Shown here piece by piece: positions 24,721 to 32,549 of a stretch of 32,549 nucleotides of DNA. Origin of the DNA: a bacterium (GTDB taxonomy: Bacteria; UBP14; UBA6098; B30-G16); contig JAUWMV010000025.1 of NCBI GenBank assembly GCA_030613005.1, positions 1 to 32,549 on the forward strand. The letters are read 5' to 3'. The notes under the pieces were generated by a model, which saw only the letters and a list, made by a program, of their open reading frames with translations, had not been told where the DNA came from and made no database searches. Position 1 is the stretch's first letter. Every line of letters starts with the position of its first letter. The position numbers and the translations under genes were made by a program.

Positions 24721-24743
24721 AGGGGTGTGGTTCCCACACCCTA
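24721..24743. repeat. Palindromic hairpin overlapping the pta stop codon
   Basis: GGGTGTGG-TTC-CCACACCC (24723-24741), perfect stem, flanked by AG and TA. On the minus strand the TAG that ends the phosphate acetyltransferase gene (24743-24741) is the TAGGG edge of this repeat. Confidence 0.88.
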
Positions 24744-25763
24744 TTTGCAATCATTAGATCGTTCTTTGTTTTTAGGACTTTTCAGCAATGCGATCGCTGT
24801 TACGTTTATTATATCATCAACAGAGCAGCCTCGTGAAAGATCATTGAACGGTTTTGCCAATCCCTGAATGATTGGACCTATTGCCTCAGCCCCTGCCATA
24901 CGTTGGACAAGCTTATATCCTATGTTACCAGAATCGAGATCAGGGAAAATAAGAACATTAGCTTGACCGGCTACGGTTGATTCAGGAGCTTTCTTCGCTG
25001 CAACTTTGGGAATTATAGCGGCATCAGCTTGTAGTTCCCCATCGATTTTTAATTCAGGAGTTAGTTTTCGAACGATCTCGGTTGCTTCGATCACTTTTTC
25101 CGCATCAGAATGTTTAGCGCTGCCCTTGGTTGAGAACGATAACATTGCGACTCTTGGCTCTATCCCAAGAAGTTGTCTTGCGGTTTGTGCTGATGCTATA
25201 GCAATCGATGCAAGCTGTTCGGCGTTTGGTTGAGGCAAAACTGCACAATCTGCGAATACAAAAACTTTTTCTTGCTCATCCATAAATTCTGCTAAAACCA
25301 TTAGGAAGCAACTAGACACAACTTTAACTCCCTTCGCAACGCCCAGACAATGGAAAGCAGCACGCATAACATTTCCAGTCGTATTTTTTGCACCAGCGAC
25401 ACCAGCGTCCGCAAAACCACTGCGAACGAGCATAGCTCCCCAGTAAAGAGGATTTCTCATAAATTCCGTAGCCTGATTCTCGGTAATTCCTTTTTTCTTG
25501 CGCATATCCATAAATTCCGAAATAAATTGAGTTCTTCGGTAATCTTTCTCGGGATCGGTGATTTCCACACTGGAAATATTTACTTTCTCTTTTTCCGCCA
25601 GTTCATGTAATCTTTTTTCTTCACCAACGATGATTACTTTAGCTAAATTTTCCTTAATAATTTGCTCTGCAGCATGAAGCATTCGTGGATCGTCGCCTTC
25701 AGGAAGAACGACTGTTCCATTAAGGGCTTTCGCCTTTGAACGAATATCCTCGAGAAGTTTCAT
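24741..25763 (-). CDS. pta: Phosphate acetyltransferase (short form)
   Basis: 340 residues, the length of single-domain Pta enzymes (about 330 aa). It interconverts acetyl-CoA and acetyl-phosphate. Motifs: VVLPEGDDPRML (18-29), GVAGAKNTTGNVMRAAFHCL (122-141), LPQPNAEQLA, MLSFSTKGSAKH, DGELQADAAI, ANVLIFPDLDSGNIGYKLVQ and LAKPFNDLSRGCSVDDI. Phosphate butyryltransferases share the fold, but these motifs fit Pta. AGGAGG precedes the ATG. No ackA is beside it. The last codons (KERSNDCK) run into a palindromic repeat that supplies the stop. Confidence 0.94.
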   Translation of the reverse strand: MKLLEDIRSKAKALNGTVVLPEGDDPRMLHAAEQIIKENLAKVIIVGEEKRLHELAEKEKVNISSVEITDPEKDYRRTQFISEFMDMRKKKGITENQATEFMRNPLYWGAMLVRSGFADAGVAGAKNTTGNVMRAAFHCLGVAKGVKVVSSCFLMVLAEFMDEQEKVFVFADCAVLPQPNAEQLASIAIASAQTARQLLGIEPRVAMLSFSTKGSAKHSDAEKVIEATEIVRKLTPELKIDGELQADAAIIPKVAAKKAPESTVAGQANVLIFPDLDSGNIGYKLVQRMAGAEAIGPIIQGLAKPFNDLSRGCSVDDIINVTAIALLKSPKNKERSNDCK

Positions 25764-25816
25764 TTTATCCTCCTAATTTAATTATTCATTAATGATATAT
25801 TAACGTAAACTAATTA

Positions 25817-27343
25817 TTATTTCTGAAAAGCCTGAGTTATCCTAACTTCGGACAGTAGCGTCGATACAAAATAAGCCAGTGCCGCAGCAATAACAATCGA
25901 AGTTATAGATAATCCGAAAAAAATCTTCTGCAATAAGGGATTACTTATTCCAAAGTTGTTAAGGTTTGTGAGAATCACAAGAAATACTGTAATAAATCCT
26001 GCAATTATAATCTCGAAACCTATTATCTTTTTGGGATGGACTTCACCTCTTTTAGGATGATTTATCCATCTCCACTGACCCCAGCAAGAGCTCCCAAAGA
26101 TGCAAAGAAACATTACGATAACAGATTGAAAGTTGAGAAATGAACAACCTGAAACAAGAGCAGTAATTTGAGCTGAAAAAACGATTAAAAATAAAAAGAT
26201 AAATGACATCTCCAACGCTCTCGCGATAAAAATATTTTTCCATTTGATTGGAAACCCCAGGGAGAATGAGACATTGACAGTATCATTTGTAGAGAGTTTA
26301 GCAGAAATTATCGCAGCTTGTTGAGTTGTAATAACCATCGCTCCTGCCAGACCTGCTATAATATTTCGTCCAAAACTTAGTGTAAAAAATACTACAAAAA
26401 AAATAGGTAATAATAAAGCCATTAAGCTTTCTGCATCTCTAACCATAAATAACAAATCTCGATTAAAAAACGGTTTTGGCCAGCTTTTATATTTAAAAAC
26501 ATCTCCGACTATGCGACTTCTTTTGGTTGATGCGCCACCTTCGCCAAGAGATATCCCAGATGCAAATCTCCAAATAGCAAGCCAGATAATTATTGCAACA
26601 CACAAAATTATTGATGCATGAAAAGGAGAGCCGACGACCCCATGCGAAATGAAACGCAAACCGGGAAATATCGAGGGATCGAATTTTAATATTTCATTTA
26701 GACCTTCACTTTGGATCGATTTACCTAATTCTTCATGCATTTTTGGTGCTACATTCCAAATTACGATGAACATTATTAAATTAAAAATCATCGACCATTG
26801 AACTAATCTTCTTGTACCACCTTTTCGGGATATTCGTGAAATCGATAATGAAATTAAGAGTGAAATTCCAGCTATTGCAAACAGTATTGAAATCATTGTA
26901 ATTATACTGAATAAATTAGGATTGGCAATTAAATATCCAATTGTAATTGTCAAAAAGAAAATTGCGGGGAGGATTGCGATAGCTATGGAATTCATCAGCG
27001 AAATAATAATCAGATATTGCTTTTTTATTGGCAAGTATAAAAAATATCGAAACGAACTTTGTGGATCGAATAAGTCTGTAGCTATTGCAGGCACCAATTG
27101 AATTATGAACATGAATGCGACAAAAGCCATTTGGATCGTATAAATCATAGATGCAATCTCGGGGGATTTTTTTGAGATTGTACTAAAAAAACTTGCAGAA
27201 CCCACAGAAAACATTAGAAACATACATAAAATAAATACCCAAGCGAGTAATTTTAATATTTGTTTGCTTGATTTTCCTGTCTTAAAAAATAACCTAATAC
27301 TCGATTTTAATTTGACTTCCAATACATACAAAAAGGCTTTCAC
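25817..27343 (-). CDS. ABC transporter permease, large multi-spanning type
   Basis: 508 residues with about 11-12 hydrophobic segments by eye, starting near ILKLLAWVFILCMFLMFSVG and ending IVIAAALAYFVSTLL. It has no recognisable ABC-2 motif, but size and topology fit the large ABC exporter membrane subunits seen with CcmA-type ATPases. Its ATG overlaps the stop of the ATPase gene by four bases (27340-27343), so the two form one transporter. The substrate is unknown. Confidence 0.85.
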   Translation of the reverse strand: MKAFLYVLEVKLKSSIRLFFKTGKSSKQILKLLAWVFILCMFLMFSVGSASFFSTISKKSPEIASMIYTIQMAFVAFMFIIQLVPAIATDLFDPQSSFRYFLYLPIKKQYLIIISLMNSIAIAILPAIFFLTITIGYLIANPNLFSIITMISILFAIAGISLLISLSISRISRKGGTRRLVQWSMIFNLIMFIVIWNVAPKMHEELGKSIQSEGLNEILKFDPSIFPGLRFISHGVVGSPFHASIILCVAIIIWLAIWRFASGISLGEGGASTKRSRIVGDVFKYKSWPKPFFNRDLLFMVRDAESLMALLLPIFFVVFFTLSFGRNIIAGLAGAMVITTQQAAIISAKLSTNDTVNVSFSLGFPIKWKNIFIARALEMSFIFLFLIVFSAQITALVSGCSFLNFQSVIVMFLCIFGSSCWGQWRWINHPKRGEVHPKKIIGFEIIIAGFITVFLVILTNLNNFGISNPLLQKIFFGLSITSIVIAAALAYFVSTLLSEVRITQAFQK

Positions 27344-28095
27344 AATTCCCCCAGCAAAGCCATAATCTGCTTTTCATCAGCACCTGTTAATTGTAAAAAG
27401 ATTTCTTCTAAATCTCCTGACGATCCCGCTTGTTGTCGCAACTCATCCATGTTACCTGTGGCAACAACTTTCCCATCAACAATTAGTCCTAATCTATCAC
27501 ATACTTTCTCTGCTATTTCAAGAATGTGAGTTGTGAAAAAAATGGCTGAACCTTCCTGTGCAAAACGCTGAAGAATTAATTTTAAAGCACGGGCGCTGTA
27601 AGGATCGAGTCCCGTCGTGGGTTCATCGAGGAAAAGAACTTTTGGTTTGCGCATTAATACAGAAAGCACCATAAGTTTTTGACGCATACCGTGGGAGTAA
27701 TTTTCAATGTAATCCTCTAAGAAGTTGATCTGGAAAAGTTCCACCAATTCAGCAATTCGATTAAAAGATTCTGCAACGCAACCATAAATTGAAGCAATAA
27801 ACTGCAGAAATTCCTTTCCTTTCAGATGTTTAAAGACTGGAGGTTCATCGGGTACTACGCCGATATTTTTCTTTATCTCAATTTCGTTGCTTTTGTAATT
27901 AAGTCCAATAATTTCAATCGAGCCTAAATCAGGTAACAGAACACCTGTAAGCATTTTTATAGTTGTTGTTTTACCTGCACCGTTAGGACCAAGGAATCCG
28001 AATATTTGACCCCCAGAAACAGAGATATCAACTCCGTCAACGGCAACAAGGTTCCCAAATTTCTTCTGCAAATTTGTAGCTTTAATGAGTTCCAT
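27340..28095 (-). CDS. ABC transporter ATP-binding protein (CcmA/ABC-2 exporter type)
   Basis: 251 residues. Walker A GPNGAGKTT (36-44), signature YSHGMRQK (133-140; the YSxGMxQ variant common in ABC-2 exporters), Walker B VLFLDEPTTGLDP (153-165), H-loop H190 (FTTHILE). The Q-loop position reads VVPDEPPVF, with no glutamine. The C-terminus has LEEIFLQLTG, as in DrrA-like ATPases. It couples to the overlapping permease gene. The 75-nt gap to the BatA-like gene upstream suggests one transcript. A perfect palindrome ACGTTAACGT (28114-28123) lies just before the start. Confidence 0.94.
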   Translation of the reverse strand: MELIKATNLQKKFGNLVAVDGVDISVSGGQIFGFLGPNGAGKTTTIKMLTGVLLPDLGSIEIIGLNYKSNEIEIKKNIGVVPDEPPVFKHLKGKEFLQFIASIYGCVAESFNRIAELVELFQINFLEDYIENYSHGMRQKLMVLSVLMRKPKVLFLDEPTTGLDPYSARALKLILQRFAQEGSAIFFTTHILEIAEKVCDRLGLIVDGKVVATGNMDELRQQAGSSGDLEEIFLQLTGADEKQIMALLGEL

Positions 28096-28170
28096 GTAAA
28101 AAAATTATTCTTTACGTTAACGTTCTTTCGATTAAGTTCTCGCTATTCCAAATGCAATTGTTGAGCTTCG

Positions 28171-30222
28171 CTATTTCTTCTTCCAGCGAGTTTCAATGAT
28201 CATTTCTATTGCAAGAATAAAAAGAGCTAAAATTAATAGCGGTCGCGCAAGCTCTACACCGAACCGCGTTTTCAAAACCTGCTTTGAGATATCGGAATTA
28301 GCATCGAGCCATATTATGTTAAATTTCTTTCGATCCGATTTTTTTAATTTATCTAGATTACCCTCAGTTGCGTCAACATTAACGGCGAATAGATCGAGAG
28401 TATCACTATCTGAGACTATGGCATATATTCCTGCAACTGGAAGTTCGTCGATAAACACTGTTGCTTTCCCACCTACGAAACGCGGAACAATATATCTAAC
28501 ATTCCCATTAGGATAGATTATCTTCAACCTTTCCGAACTGTAGTAATCCTCGATTGTTCTGACAGCTATACCCCCAACTGTATAACCGGGATCAAATTGA
28601 GCTATATCGGAGCATAGATACTGGCACGACCTGTGTACCAAAGGGACAAAAAACCCAGACAATATTACATCTCCCCATCTAATATCCACAGAGAAGCCGG
28701 CTAACAAAATTTTTCCCTGTCCAAGAGGAAGTTCTGTTAATGCTGGCATGTCATTCTCGAACCTTAGCAAAACACTTGACTCAATCGGTTGAAAATTGAC
28801 GATTTTTCTAAATGTAGCTTCCGGTACACCTGTATTCTTGAAAATGGAAATAATGGGATGCTCAAAATCCGCTTTTCCCCAGCCTAACTTTGCAAATGTT
28901 GTTGTATCACCTAACACCTCGATCTCTTTAAAATTCCCAAATCGCTCAAGAATCCTTGTTAAATTGACGATGTCCTTGGTGCTTTCTTCACCTGGAATTA
29001 ACAGAAGACCTCCACCATCACTAACAAATGTTCTTAAATGCTGAATTGCAGCATCAGAGGGATTACGTGGTGCCATGTATATTACCACATCGAATTGAGC
29101 GATAGGAATCTGCCCGAGTCTTGATTCCGATTCTAACCGAGTTTCAAAAAAGACTGACTTATCCACGGGATTAAGGGCAAATTTGAAGTAGTTTGTCAGC
29201 TTTCTGTTTCCAATAATTAATACTCGAACTTGATCTGGAATTTTGAAGGAGAAATATCTTCTATTGTCCGTCATAAGGTTATCCTCGAAAATTTCAGCAT
29301 ATCCACAGTGAAAGCCGCCTTTTTGCACTTGAGCGGATAGATTAATATCAACACTGGCACCGGGTGGGATATCTACTAGATTCTGTGCGGATTTATAATC
29401 ATCGATAATTACTGAAGATAAGACATTTTTTGCGTACTTTTGTCCGAAGTTCTTTATAACGAGAGATAGATCAAATGGAGAGTTGACCTCGAGAAGCTGA
29501 GCTGGGAATTTGATATCTATAAGACTTCTGTTCTCATGCTTATCTGGTGCAAAATTGAATGCAAAAACTCGAATGTCCTCTGGAATTTTAAACAATTTTT
29601 TATTCCAACTGTATGCACAATCGTCGGTTATAATATATATTTCCTTGTTAGGTGATGGATAATTATCAAGAGTCTTCACTGCTTCGGATAGCGCATTCGA
29701 AATATCTGTTACTTGATCCGATACTTCAACTGTATCGAGCATTGCAGTAATATTGTTAAAAAATCGACTCGGCTTTGGGGTAAGCCAATTTATTTCCTCA
29801 CCAAAAATACCTACACTAACTGCGTCACCTTCTTTTAGTACGGACAGTATTTTCTTCGCTGCTGCTTTCAGATGAGTGAACACATATGTATTACCCTTTA
29901 GAGCTGATGTGGAGAATGAATTGTCAATGATGATTGCCAGTGCAGTTCTTTCATGCGAGCTTGTAGTTCCAATTTGTATATCTCTTAATGCTGGTCTGGT
30001 GAAAGCTGCTGTGATAAATAAAATCGCGAGTGTCCGTAATATCAATAATATCCATTGTCTGAGCTTGATTCTTCTCATGCGTTTTCTTTGTATTTCCTCT
30101 AAGAATCTTATATCTGAAAACGGCTGATTTTTAAGTCTTCTTCGAGAAAGCAAATGAATTAGTATAGGTAATGAAGCTGCAGATAAAACTGGCAAAAGAT
30201 ATGAATTAATAAATGTAAGCAT
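28171..30222 (-). CDS. BatA-like membrane protein with VWA and GATase-like domains
   Basis: 683 residues. The N-terminal BatA domain (about 10-80, LPILIHLLSRRRLKNQPFSD, then IRFLEEI and a second helix LRQWILLILRTLAILFITAAF) anchors it in the membrane. A VWA domain (about 93-260) has a MIDAS of D100, S102 and S104 (DNSFS). Beta-rich CARDB-like (about 265-350) and glutamine-amidotransferase-like (from about 355, including FVSDGGGLLLIPGE) regions follow. A final helix (LLILALFILAIEMII) returns to the membrane. Such proteins usually sit with MoxR and DUF58 genes (Bat/aerotolerance-type operons). Here neither is present and the downstream partner is an ABC exporter. The role is unknown, probably envelope-associated. 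Confidence 0.85.
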   Translation of the reverse strand: MLTFINSYLLPVLSAASLPILIHLLSRRRLKNQPFSDIRFLEEIQRKRMRRIKLRQWILLILRTLAILFITAAFTRPALRDIQIGTTSSHERTALAIIIDNSFSTSALKGNTYVFTHLKAAAKKILSVLKEGDAVSVGIFGEEINWLTPKPSRFFNNITAMLDTVEVSDQVTDISNALSEAVKTLDNYPSPNKEIYIITDDCAYSWNKKLFKIPEDIRVFAFNFAPDKHENRSLIDIKFPAQLLEVNSPFDLSLVIKNFGQKYAKNVLSSVIIDDYKSAQNLVDIPPGASVDINLSAQVQKGGFHCGYAEIFEDNLMTDNRRYFSFKIPDQVRVLIIGNRKLTNYFKFALNPVDKSVFFETRLESESRLGQIPIAQFDVVIYMAPRNPSDAAIQHLRTFVSDGGGLLLIPGEESTKDIVNLTRILERFGNFKEIEVLGDTTTFAKLGWGKADFEHPIISIFKNTGVPEATFRKIVNFQPIESSVLLRFENDMPALTELPLGQGKILLAGFSVDIRWGDVILSGFFVPLVHRSCQYLCSDIAQFDPGYTVGGIAVRTIEDYYSSERLKIIYPNGNVRYIVPRFVGGKATVFIDELPVAGIYAIVSDSDTLDLFAVNVDATEGNLDKLKKSDRKKFNIIWLDANSDISKQVLKTRFGVELARPLLILALFILAIEMIIETRWKKK

Positions 30223-30381
30223 GTCAACTCCAATGAATTAAAATAAATCGAATAGTCGTAATTGCATTGTTTAAATTAACTTCAAAGCTCTTAATATTTC
30301 AACTATAGCTTGATAAGATATGGATTTTATTATTAATGACAACAAATAGTAACTTAGAAGACATATCGATCTTGGAAAAAT

Positions 30382-30879
30382 TTAGTCGGTTGAATTCATT
30401 CGGGATATTATATTAATAATGGATGAAGTCGAATACTCTGGCAGAATTTCAATGGTTTTAACCGATCCACCGTTTGCAATAACCTCTTTGGCACCAACAA
30501 TCTCAGAAATTTTCCAGTCGGATCCTTTAACAAGTATTTCCGGTTTAATTAATTTAATTACTTCTAATGGTGTATCCTCCTCAAACGGAAACACAGCATC
30601 CACAAAGTATAATGAGGCAAGTATCCACATTCTATCATTAAGGGATCCAATAGGTCTTCCCTCGCCTTTAATTCTTTGAACGCTATTATCGCTGTTAACC
30701 GCAACCACCAGAAAATCGCCTTCCAATCTTGCTTTGTAGAGATAATAACAGTGACCACGGTGAATTATATCGAAACAACCGTTAGTGAAAACAAGTTTCC
30801 TTCCACTCTCTTTTAACTCAGACCTAGTTGGTATGAAGTTCTCAGCCGAACTAAATATCTTTTCCTGCGGATTTTTCAT
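30382..30879 (-). CDS. rfaE2: Cytidylyltransferase-fold adenylyltransferase, RfaE2/HldE-C type
   Basis: 165 residues, the length of stand-alone heptose-1-phosphate adenylyltransferases. Motifs: GCFDIIHRGH (34-43, HxGH catalytic), SDNSVQRIKGEGRPI, the NDRM and WILASLYFVD helices, KPEILVKGSDW, EVIANGGSVK and the late ATP site YSTSSII. It would make ADP-D-glycero-beta-D-manno-heptose for LPS core, implying an outer membrane. The kinase part (RfaE1) is not here. It lies downstream of a terminator, so it has its own or read-through expression. Confidence 0.92.
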   Translation of the reverse strand: MKNPQEKIFSSAENFIPTRSELKESGRKLVFTNGCFDIIHRGHCYYLYKARLEGDFLVVAVNSDNSVQRIKGEGRPIGSLNDRMWILASLYFVDAVFPFEEDTPLEVIKLIKPEILVKGSDWKISEIVGAKEVIANGGSVKTIEILPEYSTSSIINIISRMNSTD

Positions 30880-30925
30880 ATCGTAAAGTTATATGAAAAT
30901 AGAATTTTATCAAATATTTAAAAAT

Positions 30926-30953
30926 AAAAAAAGGGGGTGTTTAGCCCCCTTTT
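30926..30953 (-). terminator. Intrinsic terminator after the Cys/Trp repeat gene
   Basis: Stem AAAAGGGGG (minus, 30953-30945), 7-nt loop, CCCCCTTTT, then a seven-T run on the minus strand (30932-30926). The plus strand also ends in T4, so it is nearly symmetric. It lies 20 nt after the stop of the 30973-32208 gene and before the rfaE2-like start. Confidence 0.88.
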
Positions 30954-30972
30954 AATCGTACGATGGTTTAGG

Positions 30973-32208
30973 TTACTTTGAATAGTGAATCGTCTTAGTG
31001 TATATTCCGAAATCGGTTTGAATCTTTATCAAATAGACACCTGCAGGTTCATTTTCTGGCGCCCACGAAATTGTTTTCTGGCTACTCTTAACATTGCCAG
31101 AGAAAATTGTCGCAACCTTGTTCCCCTTTAAATCGTAAATTTCTGCATCCATGTAAGTCTCTCCGGGAATGGATAGTGTAAAGCTTATGCTGGAATTGAA
31201 CGGATTCGGATAAGCTACAATATCAAGAATAGGTTTATTAATTTCAGTTATATCTGAGAAATATGAACTATCGGGGTCCTCCCAACGTTCACCTCGGTCA
31301 CGTAATATTTCCAACCAACGAGCGAAAAGACTGTCGCATTTATCACCGGGAGCATATGAGGGATCTACAAGTCGTCTATAATCTGGCCAGTAATGCTCTA
31401 AACTATCGATGTCCCATGTATCATCGCCAAAACGAGCCACATAGCGACCGTATCCCATGAAAAGCATTCTACAATCACAATGAGGACATGATGGATCGTG
31501 TCTACTATGCCAACGTCTGAGCCTACGATAAAATACTTCATCGCATCTGTCGCCTGGTTCATAATCCGGGTCGTGACTATTTCTCCATCTTCTCCACATA
31601 TTGGAAATGTCTTCGGCTGTCCAAGTAGCATCCCAACGTTCTCTTAGAAAAGATCGAAAAGCAAGAAGCAATCGTCTGCATTCAAAGCGTGCAGGATCAG
31701 ATGGATCGGGTCTAGGTCGATCGCGATGCTCGAGCCAGTGTTCGAACTTTTCGTCGCAATCGTCTCGTTCTGTGTAATCTGGATCGATGCTTTCTCGATA
31801 ATCTTCCCAGTATTCCGTGAATGTTTCGTCTGTCCACGTGGCATCGACTAGTTCTCTTATGTAGTCAAAATAACCCATAAGTAGTCTTCTGCATTCAAAG
31901 CGTGCAGGATCCGACGGATCAGGTCTATGTCGATCGCGATGCTCGAGCCAGTGTTCGAACATTTCGTCACAATCGTCACCTTCGGTGTACCCGGGATCGA
32001 CACGGTCTCGATAGTTCTCCCAGTATTCCGTGAATGTTTCGTCTGTCCATGTGGCATCGACTAGTTCTCTTATGTAGTCTAAATAACCTCCAATTAATCT
32101 TCTGCATTCAAAGAGAGTTGTATCTGGTACTGGTGGACGACTCTGAGGAAATGCTAGACCGACTAATAACAGCACCAGTCCAACTACAATTAATCCTTTC
32201 TTAGTCAT
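30973..32208 (-). CDS. Secreted Cys/Trp-rich repeat protein with C-terminal sorting-type domain
   Basis: 411 residues. Signal peptide MTKKGLIVVGLVLLLVGLAFPQ. Then four repeats of 71, 71, about 69 and about 69 residues (from about 33 to 315) of the pattern (F/C)xCRxLxxxxxxY...DATW(T/D)...YWxxYRxxxDPxYxxGDxCDxxFxxWLxxR. Each has two cysteines: C35/C80, C106/C151, C177/C222, C246/C291, with an extra CPHC at 241-244. Repeats are rich in Trp, Tyr, Asp and Arg. The tail (AYPNPFNSSISF...PAGVYLIKIQ...TKTIHYSK, 331-411) matches the type A sorting/FlgD-Ig tails in this window. I recognise no family for the repeats. AGGAGG lies just upstream of the ATG. Confidence 0.85.
   Translation of the reverse strand: MTKKGLIVVGLVLLLVGLAFPQSRPPVPDTTLFECRRLIGGYLDYIRELVDATWTDETFTEYWENYRDRVDPGYTEGDDCDEMFEHWLEHRDRHRPDPSDPARFECRRLLMGYFDYIRELVDATWTDETFTEYWEDYRESIDPDYTERDDCDEKFEHWLEHRDRPRPDPSDPARFECRRLLLAFRSFLRERWDATWTAEDISNMWRRWRNSHDPDYEPGDRCDEVFYRRLRRWHSRHDPSCPHCDCRMLFMGYGRYVARFGDDTWDIDSLEHYWPDYRRLVDPSYAPGDKCDSLFARWLEILRDRGERWEDPDSSYFSDITEINKPILDIVAYPNPFNSSISFTLSIPGETYMDAEIYDLKGNKVATIFSGNVKSSQKTISWAPENEPAGVYLIKIQTDFGIYTKTIHYSK
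31264..32112 (-). repeat. 213-bp in-frame tandem repeats inside the Cys/Trp repeat gene
   Basis: The first repeats are highly similar at DNA level; for example TTCAAAGCGTGCAGGATC starts at 31681 and again at 31894 (period 213). The third and fourth units are diverged but keep the Cys and Trp positions. Confidence 0.88.
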
Positions 32209-32385
32209 TCATCCTCCTTTGTTTGGAAATTAAAATTTCATCCAGATTATTCTGTCGTTTTAATAGATGTAAATATCTAATTAAGGTTTACACAACATTT
32301 TAAAAATCCTCATATTCGCGAGTTTTCTTACATTTAAATATAAGGGGAAAAAAGTTTTTACAACGAAAAAAATCATATTTGATAG

Positions 32386-32420
32386 AAAAAAATACGGGGG
32401 GGCTGGGGCAGGGCCCCCCC
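32386..32420 (-). terminator. GC-rich intrinsic terminator near the right edge
   Basis: On the minus strand GGGGGGGC (32420-32413), a 9-nt loop, GCCCCCCC (32403-32396), GTA, then seven T (32392-32386). It is the only strongly GC-rich stretch here. It suits a gene entering from beyond the right edge on the minus strand. The rest of 32209-32385 is AT-rich leader of the repeat-protein gene, with a possible TTGTAA/TATATT promoter but nothing firm. Confidence 0.75.
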
Positions 32421-32443
32421 GGGTCACGGAGCACGGAAGGACA

Positions 32444-32549
32444 CTATTTGTAGTAGTGTTTTGTTTTAGTGGTAAATCCATTATCGGACTTTAAGTTTTC
32501 CATGTAGTTCTTTAACGTATAATAAGTTGGCTTCCATGAATTTTTACAT
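32444..32549 (-). CDS. Possible 3' end of an unidentified gene
   Basis: One minus-strand frame stays open from the window edge for 34 codons to a TAG at 32446-32444, ending NGFTTKTKHYYK. The other two minus frames hit stops at once or within 12 codons. It is followed 24 nt later by an intrinsic terminator in the right orientation. The stretch is too short to recognise. Confidence 0.35.
   Translation of the reverse strand, partial: CKNSWKPTYYTLKNYMENLKSDNGFTTKTKHYYK

Noticed and set aside
24595-24867. Open frame of 90 codons spanning palindromes and the pta end
   Set aside because: It is a read-through of the palindromic repeats and antisense to pta.
28111-28123. TTTACGTTAA palindromic motif shared with 25800-25809 upstream of pta
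   Set aside because: Only two occurrences, in opposite orientation relative to the genes and in AT-rich sequence, so chance is likely.
32396-32430. GC-rich block as foreign insert or mobile-element end
   Set aside because: It is explained by a minus-strand hairpin followed by seven T, i.e. an intrinsic terminator.

Overview
The window is an AT-rich bacterial chromosome segment from an organism with an outer membrane. Evidence for the envelope type is a LolD-like ABC ATPase, a heptose-phosphate-type nucleotidyltransferase and several secreted proteins. Three secreted proteins end in a PNPFN...GIYFVK-type C-terminal domain, like the sorting or FlgD-Ig-like tails common in the Bacteroidota/FCB superphylum and in uncultured lineages such as Cloacimonadota, WOR-3 and Marinimicrobia. 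I cannot fix the phylum from sequence alone. I saw no tRNA, rRNA, CRISPR array, transposase or phage gene.

Layout. (1) Positions 1-1823, minus strand: methyltransferase, UbiA-family prenyl-phosphate transferase, and the start of a DUF59/SufT-like gene. (2) 1824-2337: a divergent spacer with a promoter, a 20-codon leader ORF, a hairpin and a terminator, which together look like an attenuator. It lies ahead of (3) a plus-strand ABC-2 exporter pair, 2338-3994. (4) 3995-4428: a convergent spacer full of GC-rich palindromic repeats. (5) 4429-6749, minus strand: dnaN followed by coaBC, the latter broken at an A10 tract. (6) 6931-24474, plus strand: two giant related secreted proteins flanking a UDP-glucose dehydrogenase. 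These are followed by a LolD-like ATPase, mcsA, a degenerate mcsB-like gene, divIVA, purine nucleoside phosphorylase, a secreted protein with a tandem duplication, NAD synthetase, and an amino-acid permease fused to a PTS EIIA domain. (7) 24475-24740: a second convergent spacer packed with the same kind of palindromes. (8) 24741-32549, minus strand: a Cys/Trp repeat secreted protein, a heptose-type adenylyltransferase, a BatA/VWA membrane protein, a second ABC exporter and phosphate acetyltransferase, with the 3' end of one more gene at the window edge.

How the genes fit together: housekeeping functions (sliding clamp, CoA, NAD, purine salvage, acetyl-phosphate) are mixed with cell-envelope functions (polyprenyl sugar, UDP-glucuronate, heptose, lipoprotein or efflux ABC systems, DivIVA) and large surface or secreted beta-rich proteins. 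Recognisable sigma70-like promoters (TTGACA/TTGAAT plus TATAAT-like) precede several units.

Most worth a second look: the leader-peptide attenuator before the first ABC exporter; the covarying GGGCGNNG hairpin family confined to the two convergent spacers, which supplies stop codons to both flanking genes at 24.5-24.7 kb; the McsB homologue lacking phosphagen-kinase catalytic residues beside an intact McsA; the coaBC frameshift; and the Cys-paired 71-residue repeat protein.
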